Of a stretch of 64,000 bases of DNA, positions 1-8,208 are shown in pieces; position 1 is the first letter of the stretch, and each line of letters opens with the position of its first letter. The notes under the pieces are model-generated. The model saw only the letters and a program-made list of their open reading frames with translations, searched no databases and was not told the DNA's origin. The translations under genes and the position numbers were made by a program. The stretch is taken from the NCBI RefSeq assembly GCF_040270295.1, contig NZ_JBELOE010000200.1. One strand, 5' to 3'. The DNA is from Catenovulum sediminis. Lineage in GTDB: Bacteria; Pseudomonadota; Gammaproteobacteria; Enterobacterales; Alteromonadaceae.

Positions 1-3
1 TAT

Positions 4-1395
4 ATGGCAGGTTTAGGTTTTTCCCACACGCCCGTTAGTGTTGCTAAAGTGAATACTAAATATAGGAAAATTAGGACATCAATCCCAGTCCCTGAGAGTA
101 TCCCTTTGTTAACTGAAATGTATGCACTAGAATCTCATTCCATGCATGGGCAGTTACCTATTGTTTGGGAGCGAGCAAAAGGTGCGCAAGTATCTGATAA
201 ATGGGGTAATACTTGGATAGATTTTACCAGTACAATTTTTGTAGCCAATGCAGGGCATGGCAACCCAAGAATAACTGAAGCATTGAACAGAGTAATAAAT
301 AAACCTCTGTTACACACCTATACTTATGCAAGCCAAGAGCGGATCGAATATCTTCGATATCTTATTGAGAAAACGCCCAAGCAATTTGAAAAAGCGTTTT
401 TATTGTCAGCAGGAACAGAAGCCACGGAAGCTGCGTTAAAACTTGTAAGGTTGAAGGGACAAAAGAATAATAAAGCTAAGCAAGGGGTAATTTGTTTCGA
501 TGGTGCATTTCACGGGCGCACACTCGGAGCGCAATTGATGACAGGAAATGCTGCTGCTCGAAGCTGGATTGGTTACCAAGACCCTGATATTCATCACTTA
601 CCTTTCCCTTTTCCCTGGGATGAAGATGTTCAAAGCGATCCCCAAAATGCTTTTACAAAAGCTTTAGAAAGGTTGGCTAGTGAAAAAGGGTTGGATCTGG
701 AGCGAGACATTTGTGGCTTCATGCTTGAAACTTTTCAAGGCTGGGGGGCAATCTTTTACCCTAAATCTTATGTGCAAGAGTTGGTGAAATTTGCAAAGGA
801 ACGCAATATTCTTGTTGTTTTTGATGAAATGCAAGCTGGGTTTGGTAGAACGGGAGCTTTGTTCGGATACATGCACTATGATGTCGAACCCGATTTAATT
901 TGTTGTGGAAAAGGTGCTAGTTCAGGTTTGCCTCTTGCGATTGTATTGGGTAGTTCTGAAGTTATGGATTTACCTGACATCGGGTCTATGAGCTCAACAC
1001 ATTCAGCTAACCCGTTGTGCTGTGTGGCAGGACATGCGAATTTAGAGGCATTATTTGAAGATAATTTGATAGATAATGCACGAGTGCTTGGAGAACTATT
1101 CCATACTGAACTGAATAAAATCCGCCATAAATACAGCAAATATATCAAATATGTATTCGGTGAAGGGCTACTGGCCGCATTGATTTTTCAGAATGATATA
1201 GGTGAGCCTTATGTTTCATTGTGTGATTTGATTAGCGAGAAAGCGATGCAAAAAGGACTTTTAGTGGTCCATACAGGAAGAGAATCTATAAAATTAGCTC
1301 CACCTCTTTGTATTGAATTAGAGGCGCTGTTGGAAGGACTTGAAGTTTTAGAAGAGGCTATTAAAGAGTCACTGGAGCAGTTAGATGTTACTTAG
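4..1395 (+). CDS. Class III PLP-dependent aminotransferase
   Basis: A 463-residue fold-type I aminotransferase of class III (the ornithine/4-aminobutyrate transaminase group). Visible family marks are the SAGTEATEAALK segment near residue 135, the FDEMQAGFGRTG stretch near 273 that carries the PLP-pyridine aspartate, and the GKGASSG segment near 302 holding the likely Schiff-base lysine. The amino acceptor is not readable from sequence; an amino sugar, or an aldehyde from the phosphonate block, are both possible. The ATG is only three bases from the window edge and no ribosome-binding site is visible, so an upstream start cannot be excluded. The stop overlaps the next gene by 11 bases, which suggests translational coupling at the head of a long operon. 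Confidence 0.85.
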   Translation: MAGLGFSHTPVSVAKVNTKYRKIRTSIPVPESIPLLTEMYALESHSMHGQLPIVWERAKGAQVSDKWGNTWIDFTSTIFVANAGHGNPRITEALNRVINKPLLHTYTYASQERIEYLRYLIEKTPKQFEKAFLLSAGTEATEAALKLVRLKGQKNNKAKQGVICFDGAFHGRTLGAQLMTGNAAARSWIGYQDPDIHHLPFPFPWDEDVQSDPQNAFTKALERLASEKGLDLERDICGFMLETFQGWGAIFYPKSYVQELVKFAKERNILVVFDEMQAGFGRTGALFGYMHYDVEPDLICCGKGASSGLPLAIVLGSSEVMDLPDIGSMSSTHSANPLCCVAGHANLEALFEDNLIDNARVLGELFHTELNKIRHKYSKYIKYVFGEGLLAALIFQNDIGEPYVSLCDLISEKAMQKGLLVVHTGRESIKLAPPLCIELEALLEGLEVLEEAIKESLEQLDVT

Positions 1396-1813
1396 TGCAA
1401 GACATACTGGAATTGTCGTTAAAAATTTAACTAAATCTTTAGATTTTTATACTTCGTTGGGTTTTGTTGAGCAAAGTCGAGATACTGAATCAGGTTACTT
1501 TATCGAGCAAGTAACAGGCATTTGTGGCGTTACATTGCATTGGGTGAAGTTGAGTTTATCAGATGGTTTTTTATTAGAAATTTTAAAGTATGAACAGAAC
1601 AAGTGTCAGAAACTAGAGCCTCCAGAACCAAGTAAGTTAGGTTGTTCTCACATCGCCTTCACCGTAAGTAATGCACAGGATGTTTGTCAAAAAATTGAAA
1701 GTTTAGGAGGGAAGGTTATAAATCAACCTGCAAAGTCTCCAAATGGACAAGTAAAAGTGGCTTATTGTTACGACACAGAGAATATACTGTTAGAAATTGT
1801 TGAGGTGTTATAG
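1385..1813 (+). CDS. VOC-superfamily (glyoxalase/epimerase-like) protein
   Basis: A 142-residue protein with the paired beta-alpha-beta-beta-beta modules of the vicinal oxygen chelate fold. Likely metal ligands are visible as HTGIVV near the N terminus, LLEIL near residue 60, HIAFTV near 91 and LLEIVE at the C terminus. This His/Glu/His/Glu pattern fits glyoxalase I and methylmalonyl-CoA epimerase relatives. The substrate is unknown. Its position between an aminotransferase and a methyltransferase suggests isomerisation or epimerisation of a small glycan precursor. It overlaps both neighbours, so it is almost certainly co-translated with them. Confidence 0.75.
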   Translation: MLLSARHTGIVVKNLTKSLDFYTSLGFVEQSRDTESGYFIEQVTGICGVTLHWVKLSLSDGFLLEILKYEQNKCQKLEPPEPSKLGCSHIAFTVSNAQDVCQKIESLGGKVINQPAKSPNGQVKVAYCYDTENILLEIVEVL

Positions 1814-2481
1814 TGTCAAAGTATTTATCTGTCGTTTATAACGAAAATGCCCGCCCGTATACAAATTACCCACAAAAACTGTGTCATTACCTATTTCAAA
1901 CTTTTGATTTTAAACCTGGAATGAAATTACTCGAGCCTGGCTGTGGGCGTGGAGAGTTCATTAGACATTTTAAAAATTTAGGACTGGATGTAACTGGCAT
2001 TGATGTATGTAGCGAAGCTAAAAAACTTGCTCAAGAGTTAGATGTCTATATCTGTGATATTGAAAAACAAACATTACCGTTTGAGGATAATACATTCGAT
2101 ATAATTTATAGTAAATCTTTTATAGAACACCTACATGAGCCAGGAAACTATTTGGCTGAAGCATACAGAGTATTGAAGCCAGGCGGTATTCTATTGACAC
2201 TTGTACCTGATTGGGAAGCTAATTATAAAACATACTTTGATGATTTTACTCATCGTACTCCATTTACTTCTATTTCACTGAAAGATGCTTGTGAAATGTT
2301 TGGATTTGTCAACGTCAGTGTTTATAAATTCAGACAATTACCTATTGTGTGGAAATACCCTATACTGAATTACTTTTGTGCATTGATTTCACCATTAATC
2401 CCTGTTCGTACTAAAACAAAATTTTTTAGGTGGTCTAGAGAGCTTATGTTGATTGGATATGCAATTAAACCTAAGGCTTAA
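1813..2481 (+). CDS. SAM-dependent methyltransferase
   Basis: A 222-residue class I methyltransferase. Motif I is visible as LLEPGCGRGEF near residue 40, the acidic residue after strand 2 as GIDV, and the post-motif region as DIIYSKSFIEHL followed by VLKPGGILL. It starts with GTG one base into the preceding stop codon. The family methylates small molecules or sugars; the target here is unknown. It is one of several methyltransferases in the island, which suggests a heavily O- or N-methylated glycan. Confidence 0.8.
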   Translation: MSKYLSVVYNENARPYTNYPQKLCHYLFQTFDFKPGMKLLEPGCGRGEFIRHFKNLGLDVTGIDVCSEAKKLAQELDVYICDIEKQTLPFEDNTFDIIYSKSFIEHLHEPGNYLAEAYRVLKPGGILLTLVPDWEANYKTYFDDFTHRTPFTSISLKDACEMFGFVNVSVYKFRQLPIVWKYPILNYFCALISPLIPVRTKTKFFRWSRELMLIGYAIKPKA

Positions 2482-2483
2482 TT

Positions 2484-3254
2484 ATGGACTTAAATCTAAC
2501 TGGGAAAAATATACTAATTACTGGTGCGTCACGCGGAATAGGGGCTGCAATCGCAGAGGCGTTTTTGCGTGAGGGCTCAAATGTTTTTTTGTTAGCAAGA
2601 GGTATGGGGCAACTTTTAGAAACACAGAGTCGTTTGAAAGCTCAATATAAAACTCAATTGGTTAAAAGTTTCGTTGCTGATTGTTCAGCACCAACAGAAC
2701 TGGAAAAAGTGTTTGAGTCGTTGAATAATAGTGGAGTGGTAATAGACAGTGTAGTTGCCAATGTTGGTGATGGCCGCAGTGTGCCTGACCCTTTGCCTAC
2801 TAAGGAGCAATGGCAAGTCACTTGGTCAAATAATTTTGAAGTTGCACTGAATACTGCACAATGTTTTTTACCTATGCTTCAAAAAAGCAAAGGGTCTCTT
2901 TGCTTTGTTTCTTCAATAGCAGGGCTAGAATCTATAGGTGCCCCAGTCGATTACTCTACTGCGAAAACAGCAATTTTATCGTTGTCAAAAAATATGGCAC
3001 GTAAATTAGAAGGAGAAGTGAGAGTTAACTCTATCGCTCCCGGTAATATATATTTTCCTGGCGGTAGCTGGGAAGAAAAAATTAAAAAAGATAAATCACT
3101 GGTAGATAGTGTATTAGCTGGCGTACCCATGAAACGATTTGGCAAGGCTTCTGAAGTCGCCGATGCTGTGGTATTTATTTGCTCAGATAAAGCCTCGTTT
3201 ATTAATGGAAGTGTTCTTGTTGTAGATGGTGGTCAAACTTTAAGGGTAGGGTAA
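2484..3254 (+). CDS. Short-chain dehydrogenase/reductase
   Basis: A 256-residue classical SDR. The nucleotide-binding motif TGASRGIG starts near residue 13, the NVG segment follows at about 92, the catalytic Ser is in FVSSIAG, and the YSTAK motif (Tyr and Lys) lies near 157. The C terminus has the usual VNSIAPG and DGGQ segments. It would reduce or oxidise a hydroxyl/keto group with NAD(P)H. Two bases separate it from the upstream methyltransferase and one from the next SDR. The exact substrate cannot be inferred. Confidence 0.8.
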   Translation: MDLNLTGKNILITGASRGIGAAIAEAFLREGSNVFLLARGMGQLLETQSRLKAQYKTQLVKSFVADCSAPTELEKVFESLNNSGVVIDSVVANVGDGRSVPDPLPTKEQWQVTWSNNFEVALNTAQCFLPMLQKSKGSLCFVSSIAGLESIGAPVDYSTAKTAILSLSKNMARKLEGEVRVNSIAPGNIYFPGGSWEEKIKKDKSLVDSVLAGVPMKRFGKASEVADAVVFICSDKASFINGSVLVVDGGQTLRVG

Positions 3255-3255
3255 T

Positions 3256-4092
3256 TTGAAAAAATGTAATCAAAGCATTTTTAGTTTACATGGTAAGGTC
3301 GTTGCAGTCACTGGCGCGGCTGGGTTGTTAGGTGCACAACATTGTGAAGCTATTGCTGAGTTTGGTGGTGTTCCAATAATGCTTGATATTAATGAGGCAA
3401 AGTTAAAACAGTTATCGAACCATATTGAATCTTCTTACGATGTATCGCCAAAATATTATGTTGTTGATATTACGAATGAAAATTCTGTTGAAGCAGTTGC
3501 CTCTATGATAGAAAGTGAGTTCGGTAAATTAGATGGACTTGTCAATAATGCGGCAAATAATCCCAAAGTCGAAGTAAATGATGAATCAAACTTTTCTAGA
3601 TTAGAGTTTTTCCCCTTATCAATATGGAACGATGATATAGCTGTTGGTTTAACAGGGGCTTTTTTGTGCTCTAAACATTTAGGGCGACTGATTAGCGATA
3701 ATAAGAAGGGGGGAGTGATTATCAATATTTCGTCAGATTTAGGATTAATCGCACCGGATCAAAGATTGTACAGTAATGATGATACGTCAACAGAGTTGCA
3801 AGCCGTTAAACCAGTAACATACTCTGTTGTTAAAAGTGGATTGATTGGTTTAACCCGATACTTATCAACTTATTGGTGTGCGCAAAACGTACGCTGTAAC
3901 GCAATATGTCCAGGAGGGATAGAAAATGGTCAGGAACCTAGTTTTATTGAAAATGTTAGTTCTTTGATCCCAATGAATCGTATGGCAAAAAAGCACGAAT
4001 ATAAAGGAACCTTAGTGTGGATGCTGAGTGATGCTGCAAGCTATTTAAATGGTTCTATCGTTGCAGTGGATGGTGGGCGTAGCGCTTGGTAA
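3256..4092 (+). CDS. SDR of the flagellin-modification (PtmA-like) type
   Basis: A 278-residue SDR with TGAAGLLG as the dinucleotide-binding motif, VNNAANNP in the middle and TYSVVK as the catalytic Tyr/Lys pair. The AGLLG form of the glycine motif and the NNAA segment resemble PtmA-type reductases found in flagellin glycosylation loci; this is pattern recognition, not an alignment. The only plausible start is a TTG directly after the upstream stop, because the nearby ATG is out of frame. The role is probably keto reduction on a sugar or sugar-like acid. No NeuB-type synthase is present in this window to complete a nonulosonate pathway. Confidence 0.7.
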   Translation: MKKCNQSIFSLHGKVVAVTGAAGLLGAQHCEAIAEFGGVPIMLDINEAKLKQLSNHIESSYDVSPKYYVVDITNENSVEAVASMIESEFGKLDGLVNNAANNPKVEVNDESNFSRLEFFPLSIWNDDIAVGLTGAFLCSKHLGRLISDNKKGGVIINISSDLGLIAPDQRLYSNDDTSTELQAVKPVTYSVVKSGLIGLTRYLSTYWCAQNVRCNAICPGGIENGQEPSFIENVSSLIPMNRMAKKHEYKGTLVWMLSDAASYLNGSIVAVDGGRSAW

Positions 4093-4139
4093 GTATGGTA
4101 GACCCATGCAGCATGCTAATTAGGGGGAGTTTGGTATAT

Positions 4140-4979
4140 ATGACTAATGCAGAAAAAATGGATACAAGTAAAAAGCATGAAAACTTGGTAGCTTATGAGG
4201 GAGTAGAATTATTGAGTAATTTTTCTCCTTCAGAATTTGAGCGCTATTGTGATCACAAGTTAAGCACGTGCGACAAGCATATTCAATTTATAAAGAATTA
4301 TTGTCTTAGCTCCAACTGGCAAGGTGTCGTGTGCGAAGTTGGATCTGGGAATAGTAAGTTGTTATACCGATTGGAATTAGAAAAGCTTCTTACATGTGGT
4401 TATGGGGTGGAAGCAAGTTATTCTCGGTATCAATTTGCACAAAAATTCAAAAATTATGTTGCTAGCACTAAAGTAAAAAATATAAATAGTGATTTATTTG
4501 ATCTGCAACCTTTGCAACAGTGTGACATGATTATTGGCGTTGACGTTATTCTTCAATTAATATCACCCATGTCAGATAATGCCGAGCAACAGCTATTGTC
4601 TTGGTGTTTTACTTCATTAAAAGAGCAAGGGTACTTGCTTTTAGAAATGGTAGACTATAGCTCGATCGTAGCACAATTGCCTTTGAATGATGGTATGTTA
4701 CAAACATGGAAAAAATTTCCACATTCAGACCCCTTTGAATACATCTTATGTAAAGTTTTCGAAAACGAAAATAGGGATTTGAGATGGGAAAAGACTTTTC
4801 TCAAGCGAAATTCGCTAGATAAAGAATACTCAACTAACATTTTGCGGCCTTATAGTAAAAGTCAAATTATAAACTTGCTGAAAGAAACGGGTTTCGCACA
4901 AGTTAGTATATTCGATAAATGGTGTGACGATGGAGAGGTAGACGATAATGGAGAGTATATTGTTTTAGCGCAGAAGTAG
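4140..4979 (+). CDS. SAM-dependent methyltransferase-like protein
   Basis: About 279 residues from the preferred ATG. The frame is open further upstream, but a strong GGGGGAG ribosome-binding site lies 10 bases before this ATG, so I chose it. The motif-I-like segment VCEVGSGNSKLLYRL, followed by YGVEASYS and later DMIIGVDVI, marks a divergent class I methyltransferase fold. The ending (ILRPYSKSQIINLLKETGF) is typical of these enzymes. The substrate is unknown. It closes the first block; a gap of about 160 bases follows before the phosphonate genes. Confidence 0.65.
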   Translation: MTNAEKMDTSKKHENLVAYEGVELLSNFSPSEFERYCDHKLSTCDKHIQFIKNYCLSSNWQGVVCEVGSGNSKLLYRLELEKLLTCGYGVEASYSRYQFAQKFKNYVASTKVKNINSDLFDLQPLQQCDMIIGVDVILQLISPMSDNAEQQLLSWCFTSLKEQGYLLLEMVDYSSIVAQLPLNDGMLQTWKKFPHSDPFEYILCKVFENENRDLRWEKTFLKRNSLDKEYSTNILRPYSKSQIINLLKETGFAQVSIFDKWCDDGEVDDNGEYIVLAQK

Positions 4980-5017
4980 CTGGTAATTAATTTGAATGAC
5001 GTAAGATTATTATATTT

Positions 5018-5044
5018 GGTTGTTAAGTTATTTAACCTACAACC
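5018..5044. promoter_or_regulatory. Imperfect dyad upstream of phosphonate block
   Basis: In the largest gap of the island (4980-5139), GGTTGT at 5018-5023 pairs with ACAACC at 5039-5044, with an inner GTT/AAC pair around a four-base loop. No T-run follows on the plus strand, so an intrinsic terminator is unlikely. An operator or an mRNA hairpin is possible. Confidence 0.3.
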
Positions 5045-5052
5045 GATAGCAT

Positions 5053-5078
5053 TTGTATATTAAAAAATATTCATACAA
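5053..5078. promoter_or_regulatory. TTGTAT/ATACAA inverted repeat before radical SAM gene
   Basis: Six-base arms TTGTAT (5053-5058) and ATACAA (5073-5078) flank a 14-base A/T-rich centre, about 60 bases upstream of the preferred start of the radical SAM gene. The spacing between arms suits a dimeric regulator site or a promoter region. Chance occurrence in AT-rich DNA is a real alternative. Confidence 0.25.
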
Positions 5079-5139
5079 AAAGTGGCGTAAATACATCTGC
5101 TTTCGAGTAGCTGAAAACCTAAATGGGAACACTGATATC

Positions 5140-6846
5140 ATGGCTATAAAACAGAATCTATATGATCCAAACCCAAATCCATTTGATAAAAATAAAATTG
5201 AAAAAGAAAGTGGTGAAAAAGATAACTCAAGTGACAAGCAGAAATTACGCAATCCGGGGATGCAAGCAAAAAATTATGACCCGAAAATGGATATACAACA
5301 ATATACGGTTTCTGACCCTAAGCGATCTGCTGATCCAAACCCTAGAATAAAAATCAACTATGAGGGGGATAGTTTTAGGGCCACGAAGGGGCCGAGAAAC
5401 TATCCATTGAGGAACCTTGCAAAAGGAGAAAAACGAGCAAGGGTTTTGTTTGTCACTATGGATCAATATGATCAACTACCTAATTTTACTTCCGGTCCTG
5501 CCTATCTTGCTGCTGTATTAGAAAACAACGATTATTACGTAGAAATTTTTCACGGAACTTGTTACCACCTAGGACCTAAAGATTTAGAGAGTTTTTTATT
5601 GGAACGAGAAACGTTTGATTATATTGGTATTGGATATTTATCCAATTACATCCATGATTGTATCGAGCATTGTAAAGCTATTCGGTCAGCTTCTCCTAAA
5701 TCAAAAATTATTCTTGGTGGGAATGGTTTTACTCCTTTACCTGGTTTTTACCTTGCAAAAACGGGTGCCGACTATGGTATTTCTGGAGAAGCGGAAAACT
5801 CAATGTTAAATCTTTTAAATGCATTGAGTTGCGGCGAGGATATACATGACTTGCCATCAATCTCATATAGAGATGGTGATGAAATATTTGTTAGTAAAAA
5901 GAGAGAGCCAGTCCCAGATATTAAAACGATTCCTTGGCCAGCATATCATTTATACCCTCTCGAAAAATATATTCAATATCAAAATACTGGTTATCATAAA
6001 GGCAGAAATTTTTTCGTAATACTATCAAGCAGAGGTTGTCCGTATGTTTGTAATTTTTGTTATAGATTGGAGACAGGTCACAGACATAGACCATTTGATG
6101 ATTTTTTAGGAGAAATGCAGCTATTAAATGACAAGTATAATGTTGATGATTTCGGCTTTTCGGATGAACTTTTCATGACAAGTAAGTCTCATGTGAGGCA
6201 GTTTTGTGAAAAAATGATTAAGGCAATGGACCAGGGCGATATCCCAAGAGTCTCATGGGCAACAACGGGGCGCTTTAATATTGTTGATAAAGAGATCGCT
6301 GAGATAATGGCTGCCGCCGGTTGTAGACAAATTCTATATGGACTGGAATCTGGAGATACGAGTGCATTAGAAAGAATGAACAAAAAAACCAGCGAACAAA
6401 TGATTCGGGATGGTGTCAAATATACTCAACAAGCGGGAATGGATGTTTCTTTACCTTGTATGTTTGGAAATATTGGTGAGACAGAAGAATCCATTAAGAA
6501 GACTGTAAAAATATTACTGGACTGTAAACCTGATGAGTATCGACTACTAAGGCCAGTGACACCCTATCCGGGTTCTCCATTATATGAATACGCGTTAAAA
6601 AATGGTTTGTTGAAAGATCATGAGGATTTTTTTCAGTTATCGCGTAATCCTGATTTGATGACAGTGAATTTTACCGAGATGTCCAATGAGCAGTTTTACA
6701 ATGCTTTATACAAAGCTAATGAAGAGCTTATTACAGCGTATCATCTTGAAATGATCGAACAGGAAAAACAGGTATTTAAGACTATGTACTTTAAAGATGA
6801 TGATTCGAGTTTCGTCCCTCATACGCAAGGAATTAGAGGCGGTTAA
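5140..6846 (+). CDS. B12-binding radical SAM enzyme, possible phosphonate C-methyltransferase (Fom3-like position)
   Basis: About 568 residues from the ATG at 5140; the open frame reaches back to a TTG at 5053, but the ATG fits better. Residues 1-100 form a hydrophilic, Asn/Pro/Lys-rich extension in which DPNP occurs twice. A Rossmann-like cobalamin-binding domain follows at about 105-245, without the DxHxxG motif, as is common in this class. The radical SAM core carries C300, C304 and C307 in CPYVCNFC, which bind the 4Fe-4S cluster. Lying directly upstream of the PEP mutase gene, it occupies the place of Fom3-type enzymes that methylate cytidylylated 2-hydroxyethylphosphonate. P-methylation or methylation of a sugar carbon are alternatives. 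Family assignment is firm; the substrate is inferred. Confidence 0.8.
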   Translation: MAIKQNLYDPNPNPFDKNKIEKESGEKDNSSDKQKLRNPGMQAKNYDPKMDIQQYTVSDPKRSADPNPRIKINYEGDSFRATKGPRNYPLRNLAKGEKRARVLFVTMDQYDQLPNFTSGPAYLAAVLENNDYYVEIFHGTCYHLGPKDLESFLLERETFDYIGIGYLSNYIHDCIEHCKAIRSASPKSKIILGGNGFTPLPGFYLAKTGADYGISGEAENSMLNLLNALSCGEDIHDLPSISYRDGDEIFVSKKREPVPDIKTIPWPAYHLYPLEKYIQYQNTGYHKGRNFFVILSSRGCPYVCNFCYRLETGHRHRPFDDFLGEMQLLNDKYNVDDFGFSDELFMTSKSHVRQFCEKMIKAMDQGDIPRVSWATTGRFNIVDKEIAEIMAAAGCRQILYGLESGDTSALERMNKKTSEQMIRDGVKYTQQAGMDVSLPCMFGNIGETEESIKKTVKILLDCKPDEYRLLRPVTPYPGSPLYEYALKNGLLKDHEDFFQLSRNPDLMTVNFTEMSNEQFYNALYKANEELITAYHLEMIEQEKQVFKTMYFKDDDSSFVPHTQGIRGG

Positions 6847-6906
6847 AATAATTAATACGTGTAATTAAAAAAATAAGAATTAATGTTTTTGTAATGTGAG
6901 AACTAG

Positions 6907-8208
6907 ATGAAGAAAGTTGTATATGTTGGTATGAGTGCAGATTTAGTGCACCCTGGGCACCTTAATATTATTAAGAGAGCGGCAGAACTAGGTGAAGTTA
7001 TCGTTGGTTTGTTAACAGATAGTGCGATAGCTAGCTATAAACGAGTACCGTTTATGACTTTCGAGCAGCGACTACAAGTTGTTGAAAATATAAAAGGGGT
7101 TGCTAAGGTTGTGCCACAAACAACCTTAGACTATGTACCAAATTTAACAAAAATCAAACCCGACTTTGTTGTACACGGTGATGATTGGCGAGAAGGTGTA
7201 CAGAAAAAAACTAGGCAGAGTGTGATCGATTGCCTCGCTTTATGGGGGGGGGAACTCATAGAAGTGCCTTACACCAAAGGTATATCATCTACAAAATTAC
7301 ATCAGGCTATGAAAGAAATTGGGACGACACCACAAATAAGGTTGAAGTCTTTAAAGCGCTTGCTGGCTGTTAAACCGCTACTTAGATTTTTGGATATTCA
7401 TAATGCCTTATCTGGTTTGATAATTGAGAATACCGTCGTCGAGACCCCTGAAGGAATTAAGTCTTTTGATGGAATGTGGGGAAGCAGCTTAACCGATTCA
7501 ACGGCCAAAGGTAAACCAGACATTGAAGCTGTCGATGTGTCTTCACGTATGAATACACTTAATGAAGTACTTGAAGTGACGACTAAACCAATCATTTATG
7601 ACGGGGACACAGGTGGGAAAATAGAGCACTTTTCTTTTACAGTAAGGACTCTCGAGCGCCTAGGTGTATCAGCAGTTATTATAGAAGATAAAACAGGCTT
7701 AAAGAAAAACTCTTTGTTTGGTACAGAAGTTGAGCAAGTGCAAGATAGCATAGAAAATTTTAGTCAAAAAATAATTGCAGGCAAGAAAGCGCAAGCAACA
7801 GACGATTTTATGATTATAGCTCGTATCGAAAGTTTAATCTTAGGAAAAGGAATTGAGGATGCTATACAAAGAGCTAAGGCATTTATTGAAGCTGGCGCTG
7901 ATGGAATCATGATACACAGTCGTAAAAACGAGCCTGATGAAATTTTTGAATTTTGTAAAATGTACAATAAGTTAGCTGAACGAAGAATTCTAGTTGCAGT
8001 TCCTTCCAGCTACAATTCAGTATATGAATCTGAATTGGTAGAACATGGTGTGAATATAGTTATCTATGCTAATCAATTGTTACGTAGCGCCTATCCAGCT
8101 ATGTGTAAAACTGCTGCCCTAATTCTGAAAAATGAACGAAGCAAAGAAGCTGATAGTCAGATGATGCCCATAAAGCAAATATTAGAATTGATTCCGGGTG
8201 GAAAGTAA
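6907..8208 (+). CDS. Fused cytidylyltransferase-phosphoenolpyruvate mutase (Fom1-like)
   Basis: A 433-residue fusion. Residues 1-135 are a nucleotidyltransferase of the HxGH family (HPGH at 15-18, later GISSTKLH). Residues 150-433 are a phosphoenolpyruvate mutase with WGSS, DGDTG (from D232) and EDKTGLKKNS (from E260), the signature of true PEP mutases rather than isocitrate-lyase-like relatives. The mutase domain makes phosphonopyruvate from PEP. By analogy with Fom1 and related fusions, the N-terminal domain would make a CMP-phosphonate. It overlaps the decarboxylase gene by one base. A run of nine G residues lies in frame at W113-G114-G115-E116. Confidence is high for both domains; the exact phosphonate activated is inferred. 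Confidence 0.93.
   Translation: MKKVVYVGMSADLVHPGHLNIIKRAAELGEVIVGLLTDSAIASYKRVPFMTFEQRLQVVENIKGVAKVVPQTTLDYVPNLTKIKPDFVVHGDDWREGVQKKTRQSVIDCLALWGGELIEVPYTKGISSTKLHQAMKEIGTTPQIRLKSLKRLLAVKPLLRFLDIHNALSGLIIENTVVETPEGIKSFDGMWGSSLTDSTAKGKPDIEAVDVSSRMNTLNEVLEVTTKPIIYDGDTGGKIEHFSFTVRTLERLGVSAVIIEDKTGLKKNSLFGTEVEQVQDSIENFSQKIIAGKKAQATDDFMIIARIESLILGKGIEDAIQRAKAFIEAGADGIMIHSRKNEPDEIFEFCKMYNKLAERRILVAVPSSYNSVYESELVEHGVNIVIYANQLLRSAYPAMCKTAALILKNERSKEADSQMMPIKQILELIPGGK
7244..7252 (+). repeat. G9 homopolymer tract inside the PEP mutase fusion gene
   Basis: Nine consecutive G bases encode the end of Trp113, Gly114, Gly115 and the start of Glu116. As written, the frame is intact (ON). A change of one or two G would truncate the protein before the mutase domain. 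Such tracts behave as contingency loci in other bacteria. Confidence 0.85.
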
